Shown: positions 12,440-23,767, numbered from the stretch's first letter. The stretch is DNA of 64,000 bases from Epiperipatus broadwayi (GCA_028023455.1 JAQFVV010000031.1:2418001-2482000); one strand, 5' to 3'. The notes: generated from the letters alone by a model not told the origin. Translations and numbers: made by a program.

Positions 12440-13229
12440 GTCACACATATAAATATTAAACAGTCAAAGAATATTAAATATTATGTTTGGAAGAAAAAAA
12501 ATAAAAAAAAGAAAAAAGCGAGCTTGGAAAAAATTTACAGAACAAAGAAATGTTTTAACTAATTAAAAAAAAAGAGAGGGAATTAGAATCAAAAGATTCT
12601 TATCTTTTACTCTCCAAAGTTCGGGTTTTGGTGAAATTAAAATATAAAATTAGAGATATTGGAAATGTATGTTAAAATATAAAGCGATAAAGAAATATAA
12701 ATAAAATGAAAGTTAAAATCCGATTTTGAAAAAAAGTAAAGTTTAAAAAAAAATAAAAAACCTTAAATAGCGCGCAAAACAGAGAAAGTTAGACATGATC
12801 AAAAGATAAGGATCTGGGTTTTAAAGTACACATTTGACGATAAATGAAATGCATCTAAGGAGTGTATTTGAAGCAGGATATAGACAGAAATAATAAATGC
12901 TTGTCCAAATTTAAAAAAAAAAAAAAAAAAGAAAAACATGTATTAAAATCTGTTTAATTAAAATCAAGAATATTGAAATAAATAAAGGTACATAGTGCTA
13001 CAAGAGTGGGTAAAACCAATTTAGATATGGCCGAAGGCATAGTAAGAAAGAAGGTGTGAATAAAAAGTGAAACAAAGGATCGGAAGGACAAAGTCTGGTG
13101 GAATTTTTTAATTAAAGAAAAAAAAGTTTTCAAGAGAGGTTAGAGCTAGAGACTTAGTGTTGAGAGGGTGGTAAAACACAACTCCGATAATCAACCGATA
13201 TAGTTAGCAAATATGACTTTTAACATCGG
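12440..13229. other. A-rich non-coding DNA
   Basis: Strongly A-rich on the plus strand with homopolymers near 12495, 12565, 12745 and 12912. No motif recognised. Confidence 0.4.
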
Positions 13230-13520
13230 TGCTTCATCTAGAATGGCTGGCTAAGGCCATCGTGATCACTGGTCGATCCGGACTTACTGTACTAATGGTT
13301 CTTGTCAATATGTAATAATCGCCATTGTAGCGCCTGCCGATGGATTCATTTAGTTGCCTTGTCCTTGATGCCTTGTCCTTGATGCCTCGTCCATGATGCC
13401 TTAACACTGAGAAGCTATACACAACCAAATCTAACCTACGAGCGACCGTCCCTCCTAAAGAAGTGGAGAAATCCAAGTGGCAGTCGGCAGGACGTCGGAT
13501 GAATTCAGAGACAAAAAACC
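13230..13520. other. GC-richer, CpG-containing island, possible gene or repeat fragment
   Basis: Composition differs sharply from the flanks and CpGs are retained. A 109-codon minus-strand frame (13234-13563) spans it, but its product matches no family I know. A three-fold 14-bp tandem repeat (CCTTGTCCTTGATG twice, then CCTCGTCCATGATG) occupies 13357-13398. It could be a young repeat, an exon of an unrecognised gene, or a regulatory island. Confidence 0.35.
13357..13398. repeat. 14-bp tandem repeat, three units
   Basis: Units at 13357-13370 and 13371-13384 are identical. The third, at 13385-13398, differs at two positions. Confidence 0.9.
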
Positions 13521-13829
13521 TAGGTAAAGATACATACTTTTTTTTATATATTTCAATGTGCACATCGTTGACTTAGACAATGGCCACATGCGTTTTTGTG
13601 AATGATAAAGACATTCTTGAAATTTTTTGATAAATACCCAGAGTGATGATTTATAAATGTACCAGCATTTATAAGAGTTTTATGTGTTCTTTTCCTTGTA
13701 GCACTATAGATCATAATCTGTTTTATTTAATGTAAATGTGTTTTATAGATTTTTTTTATGATTGATTTATTCTATTAAATATTTTTTTTTTCTATTTAAA
13801 TCTGTCTTGTCTTGTTCTTCGCCACGTTC

Positions 13830-14190
13830 AAAAAGGGATAGTCTAGTCTTAGAGTGGGAAAACTATTATTCATTTTTTGATTATTGAATTAACACGTGAA
13901 ATTTGGTGGTGCAGTGTTTGATTCCATTAAATTTATAAATCATCCAAGCGCTGTAACTTTGTCAGATCTTACAGCAGTCGGAAGAAAGTTGATCAGGAAA
14001 CATAACCTGGGGTTATATCCATATAGCATACAGGTTCGGTCAAATACAGAGAGAGACTCGTCTATTTCCGTATTTCTCTCTGTTTGCGGTAACGGAAAGT
14101 GGACGATTTTGAATTATAGAATTCCCCATTATGTACACATAAAAGGGAACTTTAGCCTTCGATCGTCGTGTGCCCGTTACAATATATATA
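13830..14190 (+). other. GC-richer island with a 102-codon open frame
   Basis: A frame from ATG at 13896 to 14204 reads through the island and into a TA run, where it ends. The predicted product begins MKFGGAVFDSIKFINHPSA and shows no domain I recognise. The sequence retains CpGs (for example GCGGTAACGG near 14084), unlike old repeats nearby. It may be part of the same unit as 13230-13520. No splice or promoter evidence is clear enough to call a gene. Confidence 0.3.
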
Positions 14191-14510
14191 TATATATAAT
14201 GTAATGGTAACTATGTGCAGAGCAGCCAACTGGTGATGTGGATAAGCAAAAATGAGAAGCAAAATGAGAGACTTAGAGTAATTTATTAAATAAATAATCA
14301 ACAATTATATAACAATAAAACTGAAAAGTAGTATTTGGGATTTGATATATATGAATCATTACAATACAGGTATTAACATCTATTTGCTTTTACAACTATA
14401 CATTCCAAACTTCACATATTGGGGAGCTATACTTGCATTAGTATATGCTTAAAAATAAGAATCAGACAAACTATCACCTGTATCAAATGCACCTTGAAAT
14501 TTATAATAGT

Positions 14511-14912
14511 CAAGAAATATCTTTATTTTGTTGATAGAGGGACCTCACAAACCATGACCTAAGATAACAAATTTTATAAAGATAGAGCAACCATCTTATC
14601 TTTAACCTAACTTTCCACTTATATAGTATCAATCTGAAGCATCTTCATTTGGGAGTGTGAAGCTGTTGTCCTCCCCACTGTTTAAGCCCACTATTTCCTA
14701 AACAAATTAACATTGACAAAATCTTGCAATTTTCAATGAGTTAATATTATAATCTTTATACTGGAAGTATATAAACTATTGTAGTTATAATTATTTATTA
14801 AGTGGACAGGAAGTATAAATACTTTTAAGATGGCTGCTTTTATCTTTATAAAAGTCACTATCTTGTGTTGTGGTTTGAGAGGTCCCTCTATTGGTAAAAT
14901 AAAGATATTGCT
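14511..14912. repeat. Foldback element with inverted arms of about 88 bp
   Basis: The left arm (14511-14598) and right arm (14826-14912) are reverse complements with mismatches: for example GATAGAGGGACCTCACAAACC on the left against GGTTTGAGAGGTCCCTC on the right, and ATATCTTTATTTT against AAAATAAAGATATT at the outer ends. About 227 bp of spacer lies between. This is MITE/foldback-like with no coding capacity. Confidence 0.8.
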
Positions 14913-14919
14913 TGACTGT

Positions 14920-16885
14920 GCACTCAATAAATAATTATAACTCTATAAATCAGACAACTTAATGAATAATATAATTTATTATTAAGAAAAATAAATCAGT
15001 AGAGTAATATTTGTAAATTTCCTCTTGAATTCTTCTTAAATTGAATATCAGGACAAAAGTTCAAATCTTTCATCTCTCTAACTGTTCATTATAATTTCTC
15101 ACATATGTATATGAAAAAGAAATTATTATTTATTTTAATGTAACTTTCATGAAACAAATAGTTTCATTCATATTATTCTTAGTGAATTATAACATAATTT
15201 GCTACATGAATAATTTAAATTTAAAGATTCATTATTCTCATTCATTCATGAACAAAATATAATGTCTTATTTGATGATATCAAATTTCAATTTTCATTCT
15301 ATATTCTTTTATAGTTTAATGTCTTTTTAATTATTCATCTTGAATATCCAAAAACAATTTAAACATTAAAGTTTCTCCCTTTTAAATTATTTTACTGTTT
15401 TGTCTTGAAAGTCTTTCTTCTTCCTTTGAATATCTTTTCTCTTCACACAAACATTAAATATAGTCACACATAGTGTTAGTATTTTATTTTGCTTGAAACA
15501 AAAAGAAAAAAAAACTTTTTTGGCAATATATCTGCAAGATTCTGTTTCTTTCCTTCTTTTAGCAGCTTCTAATAGTTGACAGGGGAAAACATCACACAAT
15601 ATACTGAGGATAGGAGCTGATATGCTACTTGTTTTGGTCTAGTGCTTCATATTAAAAATATTTGAATATAATGAGTACTTTTATAAATTTTAATAAATCA
15701 AAGTAATTAAAAAAAGATACTTCTTGTATAATTTTTAACTTAATAGTTAATTCTTTTTCTCTTTTACTTTTTGAGACAAGAATGAGAGAGTGAGAGAAAC
15801 ATCCATTTATTTCTTTTGTATATTATTTACATACAAAAATTGTTACTTTATTTATAAATTTTTGGGATTGTCTTCTCAATGAATTTATAAAGTAATCTGT
15901 TTTTTAACCAAGGAGAAATTACTTAAATGAATATATTAGTATGGGTTTACTAAATAAATAAAATCTTTATTCACACAATTATTTTCTGTATGGATTTCAT
16001 CTTGTATGTATATATGGGTGTAAATAAACACATATATGTTATTTTATAAAATATAATAACAATATGACTTTGACCTTGCTATGACAATGGTTACATATCC
16101 TCTCCCACAAAAGAAGACAATGGGACTGTGAAACATTCTATTTCTCTACTTAATAACACTACTCAATTGATTTAAGTTCAGTTATTTTCTTGACATTTTT
16201 GTCAAATAAAATTTTAAAATTAGAGACTTCTTGCTTTCTTAATGAACTGGTAATTGTGTACTTATTAATGACTAAATAATTTATCATCTTGATTTTCCAC
16301 AAGCTAGTAAATTCACAGATATTGATTATATAATATTTTTTGTGTCACTTCCTGGATTTAAATCATTTGAGGATTTGTCATTTTCAGGCATGATAAATCT
16401 TTAGTTTTTATTCTTTTTTAGAAACCCATTATATATTCTTGCTCATTGTTCTTAATTATTGATCCATTTAACACCCAAGATCAACAGGGAGCAAGTCATA
16501 CTTTGTTTTTATTTAATACCAGCTTTCACATCTTCCAAAATATGACAAAGTGAAGATGGAGTTGACAACCTCTTATGTTTTGCCTCTAGTTTTCCATCTT
16601 CTGGGTCATTATGAGATGCCTTCTACTAATGTGGATTCCACTCACTTTTCTGTCTGAGTTTACCTCTTTCTGTTTGTTGTTGCATTCCATATTTGGTAGG
16701 TATTTCACTATCATGTATAACAGGTGATGAGAGTGACAAATCAGACAACAGAGAAAATAAAATTTTATATATAAGTTAGTTTTTTGTTTAAATTGCTGAT
16801 TTTTCAATGATACCACATTTAATCTCAATCTAAACAAAAAACTAATACATAATAAATCTCAAAAAGATTTTGTTTTCATTATATA
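14920..16885. other. AT-rich non-coding DNA
   Basis: No element recognised. The 16480-16720 part is somewhat less AT-rich and carries an 83-codon minus-strand frame (16586-16837) without a recognisable motif. It may be remains of an old transposon. Confidence 0.4.
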
Positions 16886-17576
16886 ACCATGAAAATTTTC
16901 TATATATATACATTTCAACAATTATTGACTCACTGCATGATGAAAATCTCTACAAGTTTTAACCAGTTAATATAATTCCTAATCACTTCTATTTCATCCA
17001 TCAATCTCACATGTTGTCCTTTTCTTGATTTTTTGCAATATTTTGGAATCCAATTTAAAACTTGAATGGTTCATCTATTAATGTCTCTTTTAACAATATA
17101 TCCAGCCCAATACCATTTCAGGTTTTTAGTTTCTTTGAATGATGTCAGTGTTACTTGTTTGTGCTCTTAGCCATGTATTTAGTCTCAATATCTTCTTGCT
17201 ATTCTGGACATACAAATCTCTCTCTACTTTTTTGAGTGATCTGAAGACTCTATATACTTTCTTGTTGGATTCATGTTTCAAATCCATAAATAAGAAATAC
17301 TAAAACACATGTATTTAAAAACTTTTTTCAAACACAAAGATATACTTTCTTTTAATTTTCAGTTATTTTTAACAAAATTCCTCCATTCAAGTTTAAATTT
17401 ATGATTAATTTCTTCTATTAAATAAGGTCATAGTCTTTTTAGGTATTATCTTTTTTTAATTAATGGTTATAAATCTTTTTATTATTTGAAAAAATTCATT
17501 GAACATTAGTTTTTTCAACATTTACTTGCAACATTTCAGGAAACTCTGAAACATTAATTGCAAAAATAATCATATC
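16886..17576 (-). mobile_element. Non-LTR retrotransposon copy L2, 3' part (interrupted)
   Basis: The minus strand matches the 3' half of the plus-strand copy at 28986-33480. 17095-17260 corresponds to 33130-33300 (TCTCTTTTAACAATAT and TTGAATGATGTCAG, reverse complement), and 17500-17576 corresponds to about 31525-31650. The element breaks off exactly at the LTR start at 17577 and resumes at 23037. It is a decayed reverse-transcriptase-side fragment with no open frame. Confidence 0.8.
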
Positions 17577-18202
17577 TGTTGTGTTTGGTCTGGATTACAG
17601 ACCCAACTAACAGTAACTAATATAAAATAATACTGAGACAAGTATTATAATTTAATATACTTATTATGTACAAATATATACAAACAATATACAGTATACA
17701 AATGCATATTTATAAGTTGAATTTTGGAGTTTAATGTAACTCTTGTATTCTGCCTGCCACTTCCAGCCACACCTTATGGCTTGCCTCACAGGTAAGGTCT
17801 ATGACTCTTCCAGCTGTATAAGACAGCTTGCCTCGAGCTGAATGTGATCTTAGCAGCATCCGGTCTCTGTGGACTTGCCTAGCTGTGTAGATCTCGATAG
17901 CATAGTGCTATTAATGGGAATACTTGTTGCTGTTCAGGTTAGCAGAGTTTCCCTGGGAGAATGCAAAGCATCTGTTTAGGTTAGACACATTCTTCCCTGA
18001 TTCTCACAAAAGGCTGACTATTTATACCCAGATCCCTGACCTTATTGAAAACCTTCAGATTGTGCAAGCATCGTTGCTCATTGGCCTGTAATAATCATTG
18101 GCCATGCTTTTATCTATACATCAGCCTATTGGCCTGAGGCAAGCAATGCTTAATCCGATCAGATAAAGCAATTTCAGAGAGAGAGAAGGGAGGACTATAA
18201 CA
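17577..18202 (-). repeat. 3' LTR of the Ty3/gypsy element
   Basis: 626 bp, bounded by TGTT and AACA, and the near-identical partner of 22399-23036. In element orientation it lies downstream of integrase and the polypurine tract. The LTR should hold the promoter and polyadenylation signal, but I did not resolve them. Confidence 0.95.
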
Positions 18203-18212
18203 TCCCTCCCCC
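18203..18212 (-). other. Polypurine tract
   Basis: On the minus strand this reads GGGGGAGGGA directly before the 3' LTR, the expected plus-strand primer for second-strand synthesis. Its position supports the LTR boundary. Confidence 0.8.
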
Positions 18213-18227
18213 TGGCTAAAATTTACC

Positions 18228-19236
18228 CTAGAGAACATAGTCATGCAGGTGTGCTGGAGGACGACTAAAGCGCTTTGGTGCTGGTTCTGGTTTGCTGTTG
18301 TCTTCAGTTTGTTGGTCCTCCTTGCTTGTACTGCATGTCTTTGTAGCTTCATTCCTTGTGGCTGCATCATCATTATCCAGTCTCAATTTGATCTCGATGG
18401 CAATGATGTTGACATCCATCTGCTGTTTCCACTAAAATGGTGTGAAGTCCTTTTTGTTGGATGACGACTGCTGGGATCCATTTAACAGATCCGCTATACC
18501 TTCTGCATAGAACATTAGTCCCTATTTGTAACTTGGTAGTTTTGTCCTTTTCTTGTTTTTCATCATTTGGCTCAGGTATCAGAGCTGACAAGTTGGTTTG
18601 CAAAGTTCTATTACACAGTAGTTCATCTGGAGTTATTCCAGTTACAGTACTCGGTGTAGAGTGCTGAGATAATAACATTCTGGCAATATGGGTGTTCCAG
18701 CTTCCTGTGTCAATCTTTGTGAGCAATTTTTTGGTCTCTTGCACCAATCTCTCAGCCTATCCATTGCTTTTAGGGTGAAATGGTGGGCTGAAGACTAGCT
18801 CAATGCTATTATTGTCACAAAAGTTTTTAAAGGCTACTGCTGTGAATGCTGTGCCATTATCTGAGACTATCATTCTAGGAATGCCATGTGTAGCAAATAG
18901 CCTTCTAAGAGCTTCTATTGTTGTAGTGGTCTGGAGTGATGAAACTTCCACTACCTCCAGCCACTTAGAATATGAATCAACTATTACTAACAGTAGTTTG
19001 CCTTTCCATGGGCCAGCATGATCCACATGGAGTCTTGTCCAGGGGCCTTCAGGTTTAGGCCAGTGAACTGTTTTATCTTTTGCTGGCATGTTTTGATTTA
19101 TTTTGAAATGCCAGCAGTGGTGGACTTTAGACTTAATCTCTGTGTCCAAAGTTGGCCACCATACATATTCCCTTGTGAGCATCTTCATCCGGACTATCCC
19201 TGGATGCCCATTATGCAACAGGTCAAGCACTTGGGA
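18228..19236 (-). pseudogene. Integrase region of Ty3/gypsy pol, broken
   Basis: Integrase inserts the element's DNA into the genome. The N-terminal zinc-binding region is seen near 19100-19210 (HNGHP, then VHHCWHF), where the second cysteine expected after HC appears to be Phe. The DDE core follows: LHVDHAGP (first Asp), IVSDNGTAF (second Asp) and AERLVQE (Glu). A TAG at 18757-18759 stops the frame two codons before that Glu (GAG, 18751-18753). Downstream lie a C-terminal barrel-like region (VLCRRYSGSVKW) and a basic tail, the tail in another frame (18228-18419), so a frameshift lies near 18390. Upstream a TGA at 19237-19239 separates it from RNase H. It cannot be expressed as one protein. 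Confidence 0.9.
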
Positions 19237-21145
19237 TCATTCAACTTGGGGGATCACTATGCTGGATCCCCAGATAATACATCCCTTTTCAATTGAGAGC
19301 TCCAGCCTTCGGGTCCAGTAGACTGGATGCAACTCCTCTGGCTTTTTATTTGGCCACTCTTGCTGGATCCATTTTTTAATTCTTTGGAACCCAGGATCAT
19401 TTGTGGTCCACTTAGCAACTAATTTACTGTTCAGTGGTGTGTTTGTTCCCAAATCAATCATGTTAACTGACTGATTTGTAGTAATCAGCCTGTCTGCAAA
19501 TTCTGTATGCAAACGACTTAATGCATCAACATGAAGAATCTGTTTTCTCTCAATGTAGTGTAGCATAAAATCATATCCTGATAAGAAGTTGAACCACCTC
19601 AGCATACGTGGTGAGGCATGCTGAAGGATTCCTTTTTCAGCTGCAAAGATACCCAATAGTGGTCTATGATCTGTTTGCAGTATGAATGATCTACCATAAA
19701 GGTAGTCATGAATTTTTTTAATGCCATTGATTAAGGCCAGAGACTCTCTATCAATCTGGGCATAATTTTTTTTCTGCCTTTGACCAGAACTCTTTCAGGG
19801 TCAAAGTGTGCCAGCACCACTTTCTCAGATATAAGGGTTTTCATTTTTTCAAAGGCATTATCATGATTGCTATCTGACTTCCAGACTGTTTTTTTATCTA
19901 GTAGCCTGTACAATAGTTCAGCTGCCTCTGTTTTGTGGTATAAAAACCCCTCATAGTAATTTACAAGTCCTAAAAAGGACTGTAATTCTTTCTTGTTACT
20001 TGGTGTTTTGGCTTTTTTAATTGCCATAACTTTCTTTTGGGTAGGATGAATGCCACTTGCATCTATCCTAAATCCCAGAAACTCCAGTTCTTTGGCTTCG
20101 AATATGCACTTATCTAAGTTTATTCTTATGCCTGCTGCTTTGAACTTGTCAAGGAGTTTTTGTGTGGAACTCCAGAGTAGCTCTGGAGTCCAAGCCACCA
20201 GTAAGAAATCATCAAAGTATGGTAGGGCCCCTGGTATTCCTGCAGCCAGTTGATCCATGACTCTCTGGAATATTGCTGGGGTGACTGATATACCAAAAGC
20301 TAACCGGTTCATTTTAAATAAGCCTTTATGAGTTATTATTGACAATGCTTTTGCTGTCTTATCATCGACCAGTAGCTGCAAATATGCATGTTTCAAATCA
20401 ATTTTAGTAAAAACCCTTCCACCTGACAGTGTGGATAGAATTTGCTTAACTGATGGTGGTGGATAATTATTTGATGCTAGTGCTTTGTTAATTGTGCATC
20501 GATAATCTCCACATATCCGCACATCACCATTTTCTTTGATGATTGGGACTATTGGGGTGGCCCATTCTGAGTATAATATAGGCTCTATTATACTTTCTGC
20601 CTCCCACCTTTCAAGCTCTAACTCAACTTTAGCTCTCAAGGCCAGTGGCAGTGATCTGCACTGACAACTGATCGGTTTTATCTCTTTATTCAGTGATAAC
20701 TGAATTGGTGGTCCTAGATACAGACCTAGATCTTTTTTGACCACTTCAGGGTAATCAGCCTTTAATTTAGCTAATGTTGTGATCTGGTTCACCTTTGACA
20801 CTACAAAGCCTAAGTGACTGAACCAGTCACAGCCTAACAAGTTGCTGTGATCACCTGATGCCACTAACAGTGGTAGGTGTATAGTTTTGTTAGGCATAGT
20901 TATTTTAACTCTTGTCTGACCCAAGAGTTTTATTTTTTTACCCTGATAATCTGTTATAGTCCTAGTGCTAGGATGCAGATTATATTTATTATTTTTATTA
21001 ATGATAGCCCAAGTCTTTTTTGAAACAATAGACACCTCTGACCCTGTGTCTAGTTCCATTCTCACTGGCATATCATTAATCATAATACTCTGTATAAATC
21101 CAGACTGATTGTCCTTAATGTGATTTATACTGGCAACTTGTTTAT
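19237..21145 (-). pseudogene. Protease, reverse transcriptase and RNase H region of Ty3/gypsy pol, broken
   Basis: These enzymes process the polyprotein and copy the element RNA to DNA. The aspartic protease motif LDTGSEVS lies at about 21030-21060. The RT domain follows, with LKADYPEV upstream, FTKIDLKHAYLQL (motif A), HKGLFKMNRLAFGIS and the catalytic YFDD at 20208-20219, then KCIFEAKELEFLGFRI. The main frame is open from 21083, and in the same frame upstream without a Met, down to 19731. A shift at the A8 tract near 19765 moves the rest to another frame, where RNase H (QTDHRPLL, then HVDALSRLH) runs to a TGA at 19237-19239. FDD and the K02A2.6-like neighbourhood place it in the Mag-like Ty3/gypsy group. 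Confidence 0.92.
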
Positions 21146-21150
21146 TTTTC

Positions 21151-21937
21151 TTATAGTTGCCTTTGTTTTTTTGGAATGGTTTTTTCCATTCTCATATTGG
21201 CTGTTTGTCTTTTTAAATTTAGACATGCCGCTCTTATATGACCGACATGCTTGCAAAATGAGCACACAGTATGGAGATGTGGACATTCTGTTTGCATGTG
21301 AATCGGTTCATCGCATCTATAACAATGCTTTACACTCGTTGTTGTTGTTAACTGAGTGCTCGTCAGACTCAGCCTTATGTTCAACTTTTTGAACAGTATA
21401 ATTTATTTTTTGTAATGGCTTTGCCTGACATGCTATAGATTCTTCCAGCATGGCTTGAGTTACAGCCTTTTCAAAATCTATATCCGGTGTCATTAATAGT
21501 TTGAGTCTTAAATTATGATCGTTCATGCCACAAATGAAACGATCGCGTAGTGCTTCATTTAAGAACTCTTTAAACTTGCACATGAGTGCTAATGTTCTGA
21601 TTCACATTGCAAATTGTCTAGCTTTTTCATCCACTGCCTGTGTACACAGATTGAAATAATATCTCTGCATTATTGTTAGTGGTTTGGGGGAAAAATATTC
21701 TATGAGAATTGCCAACGTTTTCTCAAAATTCAAGTTTGCCAGTGTTTCTGACCCAATTTGAGATTTTAAAATATTATATGTTTGCAACCCGATTATAGTT
21801 ATCAGCATCGCTAATTTTATTTCAGACTTTTTGATCTGATTGGCCTGCATATAAAAAATTAGGCGCTCTTTGTAGCTTGACCAGTTCTCAGGGAATCCTG
21901 GATCAAAAGGTTCCATCGAGCCAATTATACTAGCCAT
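21151..21937 (-). pseudogene. Gag region of the Ty3/gypsy element, broken
   Basis: Gag packages the element RNA. The frame starts at ATG 21937 (MASIIGSMEPFDPG) and shows a capsid-like sequence (FPENWSSYKERL; RDRFICGMNDHNLRLKLL). A TGA at 21602-21604 interrupts it, but the same frame continues to about 21317. A shift near 21340-21360, in an AAC-repeat, is needed to reach two CCHC knuckles: CYRCDEPIHMQTEC and CSFCKHVGHIRAAC (spacing C-X2-C-X4-H-X4-C). Two knuckles fit the Mag-like group. The frame ends at a TAA just past an A7C tract (about 21183-21190), and pol continues in the +1 frame without a stop. Confidence 0.9.
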
Positions 21938-22376
21938 TTCTTTATTTTGTTTTTCTCTGTTATCACGTGAGAAAAATATTTTTTTTCATATATTTGCGAG
22001 TGGCAAGTAAACACTCGATATGATTGTTCGACAGATTTTTTGCTCCACTAGGGCGAGCTTGTCTTTTTAGCAAGGCCAATTTTGATTGGTTTATGACACA
22101 CCAATCGTGTTTATGATCACTTTGTTTCCTCCCTGAAATAAGTGATTTTGACAGTGGCTGTTTAGTAAATACTATCGTGTATTTTACTTGTTTTGCCAGC
22201 AATAAGTGATTTTAAGAATCACTGTTTAATAAATATGTATACATATTTTACTAAATACTTGGATTGTATTTAAGTGTGATTTAGTAATCACAGCTTCGTA
22301 ACTTATGAGTGTGTGCGCACTCGCGTACTTATGTTTTCCAAGTTTTTTCTTTTTCCAGCCATGGGGAAAAAAAATC
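21938..22376 (-). other. 5' leader of the Ty3/gypsy element with internal repeats
   Basis: Non-coding between the primer-binding site and gag. Two imperfect direct copies of an AATAAGTGATTTT-containing unit begin at about 22136 and 22200 (plus-strand reading), each followed by a TGTTTAGTAAATA or TGTTTAATAAATA segment. Packaging or dimerisation signals would lie here, but I did not identify them. Confidence 0.6.
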
Positions 22377-22394
22377 TTTTGTCCAACTGCACCA
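22377..22394 (-). other. Primer-binding site
   Basis: Four bases inside the 5' LTR the minus strand reads TGGTGCAGTTGGAC, beginning with the TGG that pairs with the CCA end of a tRNA. I could not assign the tRNA species. Confidence 0.7.
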
Positions 22395-22398
22395 AATC

Positions 22399-23036
22399 TG
22401 TTGTGTTTGGTCTGGATTACAGACCCAACTAACAGTAAATAATATAAAATAATACTGGGACAAGTATTATAATTTAATATATTTATTATGTACAAATATA
22501 TACAAACAATATACAGTATACAAATGCATATTTATAAGTTGAATTTTGGAGTTTAATGTAACTCTTGTATTCTGCCTGCCGCTTCCAGCCACACCTATGG
22601 CTTGCCTCATGGGTAAGGTCTATGACTCTTCCAGCTGTATAAGACAGCATGCCTCGAGCCGAGTGTGATCTTAGCAGCATCCAGTCTCTGTGGGACTTGC
22701 CTAGCTGCGTAGATCTAAATAGCATAGTGCTATTAATGGGAATACTTGCTGCTGTTTAGGTTAGCAGAGTTTCCCTGGGAGAACGCAAAGCATCTGTTTA
22801 GGTTAGACATGTTCTTCCCTGATTCTCACAAAAGGCTGACTATTTATACCCAGATCCCTGACCTTATTGAAAACCTTCGGATTCAGCAAGCATCATTGCT
22901 CATTGGCCTGTAATAATCATTGGCTATGCTTTTATCTATACATCAGCCTATTGGTATGAGGCAAACAATGCTTAATCCGATCAAATAAGGCAGCATCTGG
23001 AATAGTCCACTTCTGAGAGAAGGGAGGTCTATAACA
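22399..23036 (-). repeat. 5' LTR of the Ty3/gypsy element
   Basis: 638 bp, bounded by TGTT and AACA, and the partner of 17577-18202. Compared with it there are scattered transitions (many C/T and G/A) and a few single-base indels. The end near 23000-23020 is the most divergent part. Confidence 0.95.
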
Positions 23037-23121
23037 ATATAATTTGCAAAATGTAGATGATTGTATCTCCATTTACTTTTATTTCCGTAGCTTCCCATTT
23101 TATTCTATAAAACATTTTTTG
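23037..23121 (-). mobile_element. Non-LTR retrotransposon copy L2, middle fragment
   Basis: The minus strand reads a segment matching 31425-31520 of the plus copy (AATAAAATGGGAAGCTACGG against ATTAAAATGAGAAGATAAGG, then GTAAATGGAGATACAAT). It is trapped between the LTR element and the Penelope pair, and shows that both inserted into the same L2 copy. It ends with the 15-bp target duplication of the Penelope insertion. Confidence 0.8.
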
Positions 23122-23197
23122 ATAACATATCATACCATTTCCACCTTCTTTGACACTTCATCAATATTTATTTTTATTATTTTTATTACACTAACAG

Positions 23198-23224
23198 TTT
23201 CGACTGTCCTGCAGTCATCATCAG
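23198..23224 (-). ncRNA. Hammerhead-ribozyme-like motif in the left Penelope arm
   Basis: The minus strand reads CTGATGA, T, GACTG, CAGGA, CAGTC, GAAA. Box 1, a perfect 5-bp stem II with 5-nt loop, and box 2 are all canonical. Next comes ACTGTTAGT, which could form a 3-bp stem III, but the nucleotide after it is G, unfavourable at a cleavage site. Stem I is not evident. Probably a decayed hammerhead, a feature known from Penelope-like element ends. Confidence 0.55.
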
Positions 23225-23767
23225 AGCTACAATATTCAAATATATAATTATACAATTATTACACTTATTCACATATATATATATACACAATTAATACACA
23301 ATATAAACAAAAAGAATTATACATTTTAATATGATCTTTATCAATAATCATTTCCCATTTTATTATCTTATCTTCTAAATAATTTTATCAATATTTTATA
23401 TTAATTTATTTTATATCACTTTATTTTATTTTTTAAATATTATTTAATATAATAATTATAACTTTATCATTTATTTTACTATTTAATGCATATTATTATC
23501 ATTTTTTTATATTTTTTATTTTATATTATAAATCAACTTCTAATCTTGTCTTATTTTTATTAAATATTTATATCAATTAACTTTACCCACATTACAAATT
23601 ATTATTATTTTTATTACAAAAAATTACTTACTTCTTGTTGATTCTATCACCAAAACCCAACTGACAAAAAATTCAAAATTTATATTTATTTTACCCTCCC
23701 CCTATTGGCATTTTCCTTAACTATTTTCTTTTAACCTTTTCAAATTCTAATTATTACTAACACTTGT

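Larger units (their letters stand above)
17577..23036 (-). mobile_element. Ty3/gypsy LTR retrotransposon, Mag/K02A2.6-like, nested and inactive
   Basis: Full-length 5.46-kb element in reverse orientation: 5' LTR at 22399-23036, a primer-binding site, leader, gag (two zinc knuckles), protease, reverse transcriptase, RNase H, integrase, polypurine tract, and 3' LTR at 17577-18202. LTRs start TGTT and end AACA. The flanks ATATC (left) and ATATA (right) are a candidate 5-bp target duplication with one mismatch. The LTRs differ at roughly 30 of about 630 positions by eye (about 5%), so the insertion is not recent. Gag and pol are broken by stops and frameshifts. It sits inside the minus-strand copy L2, whose sequence continues on both sides. 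Confidence 0.95.

Noticed and set aside
18803-19321. Plus-strand frames over the integrase region (72-92 codons)
   Set aside because: Shadows of the minus-strand integrase and RNase H reading frames, with no independent motif.
17572-23041. Perfect 5-bp target duplication of the LTR element
   Set aside because: The flanks are ATATC and ATATA. One mismatch remains, so I report it only as a candidate.
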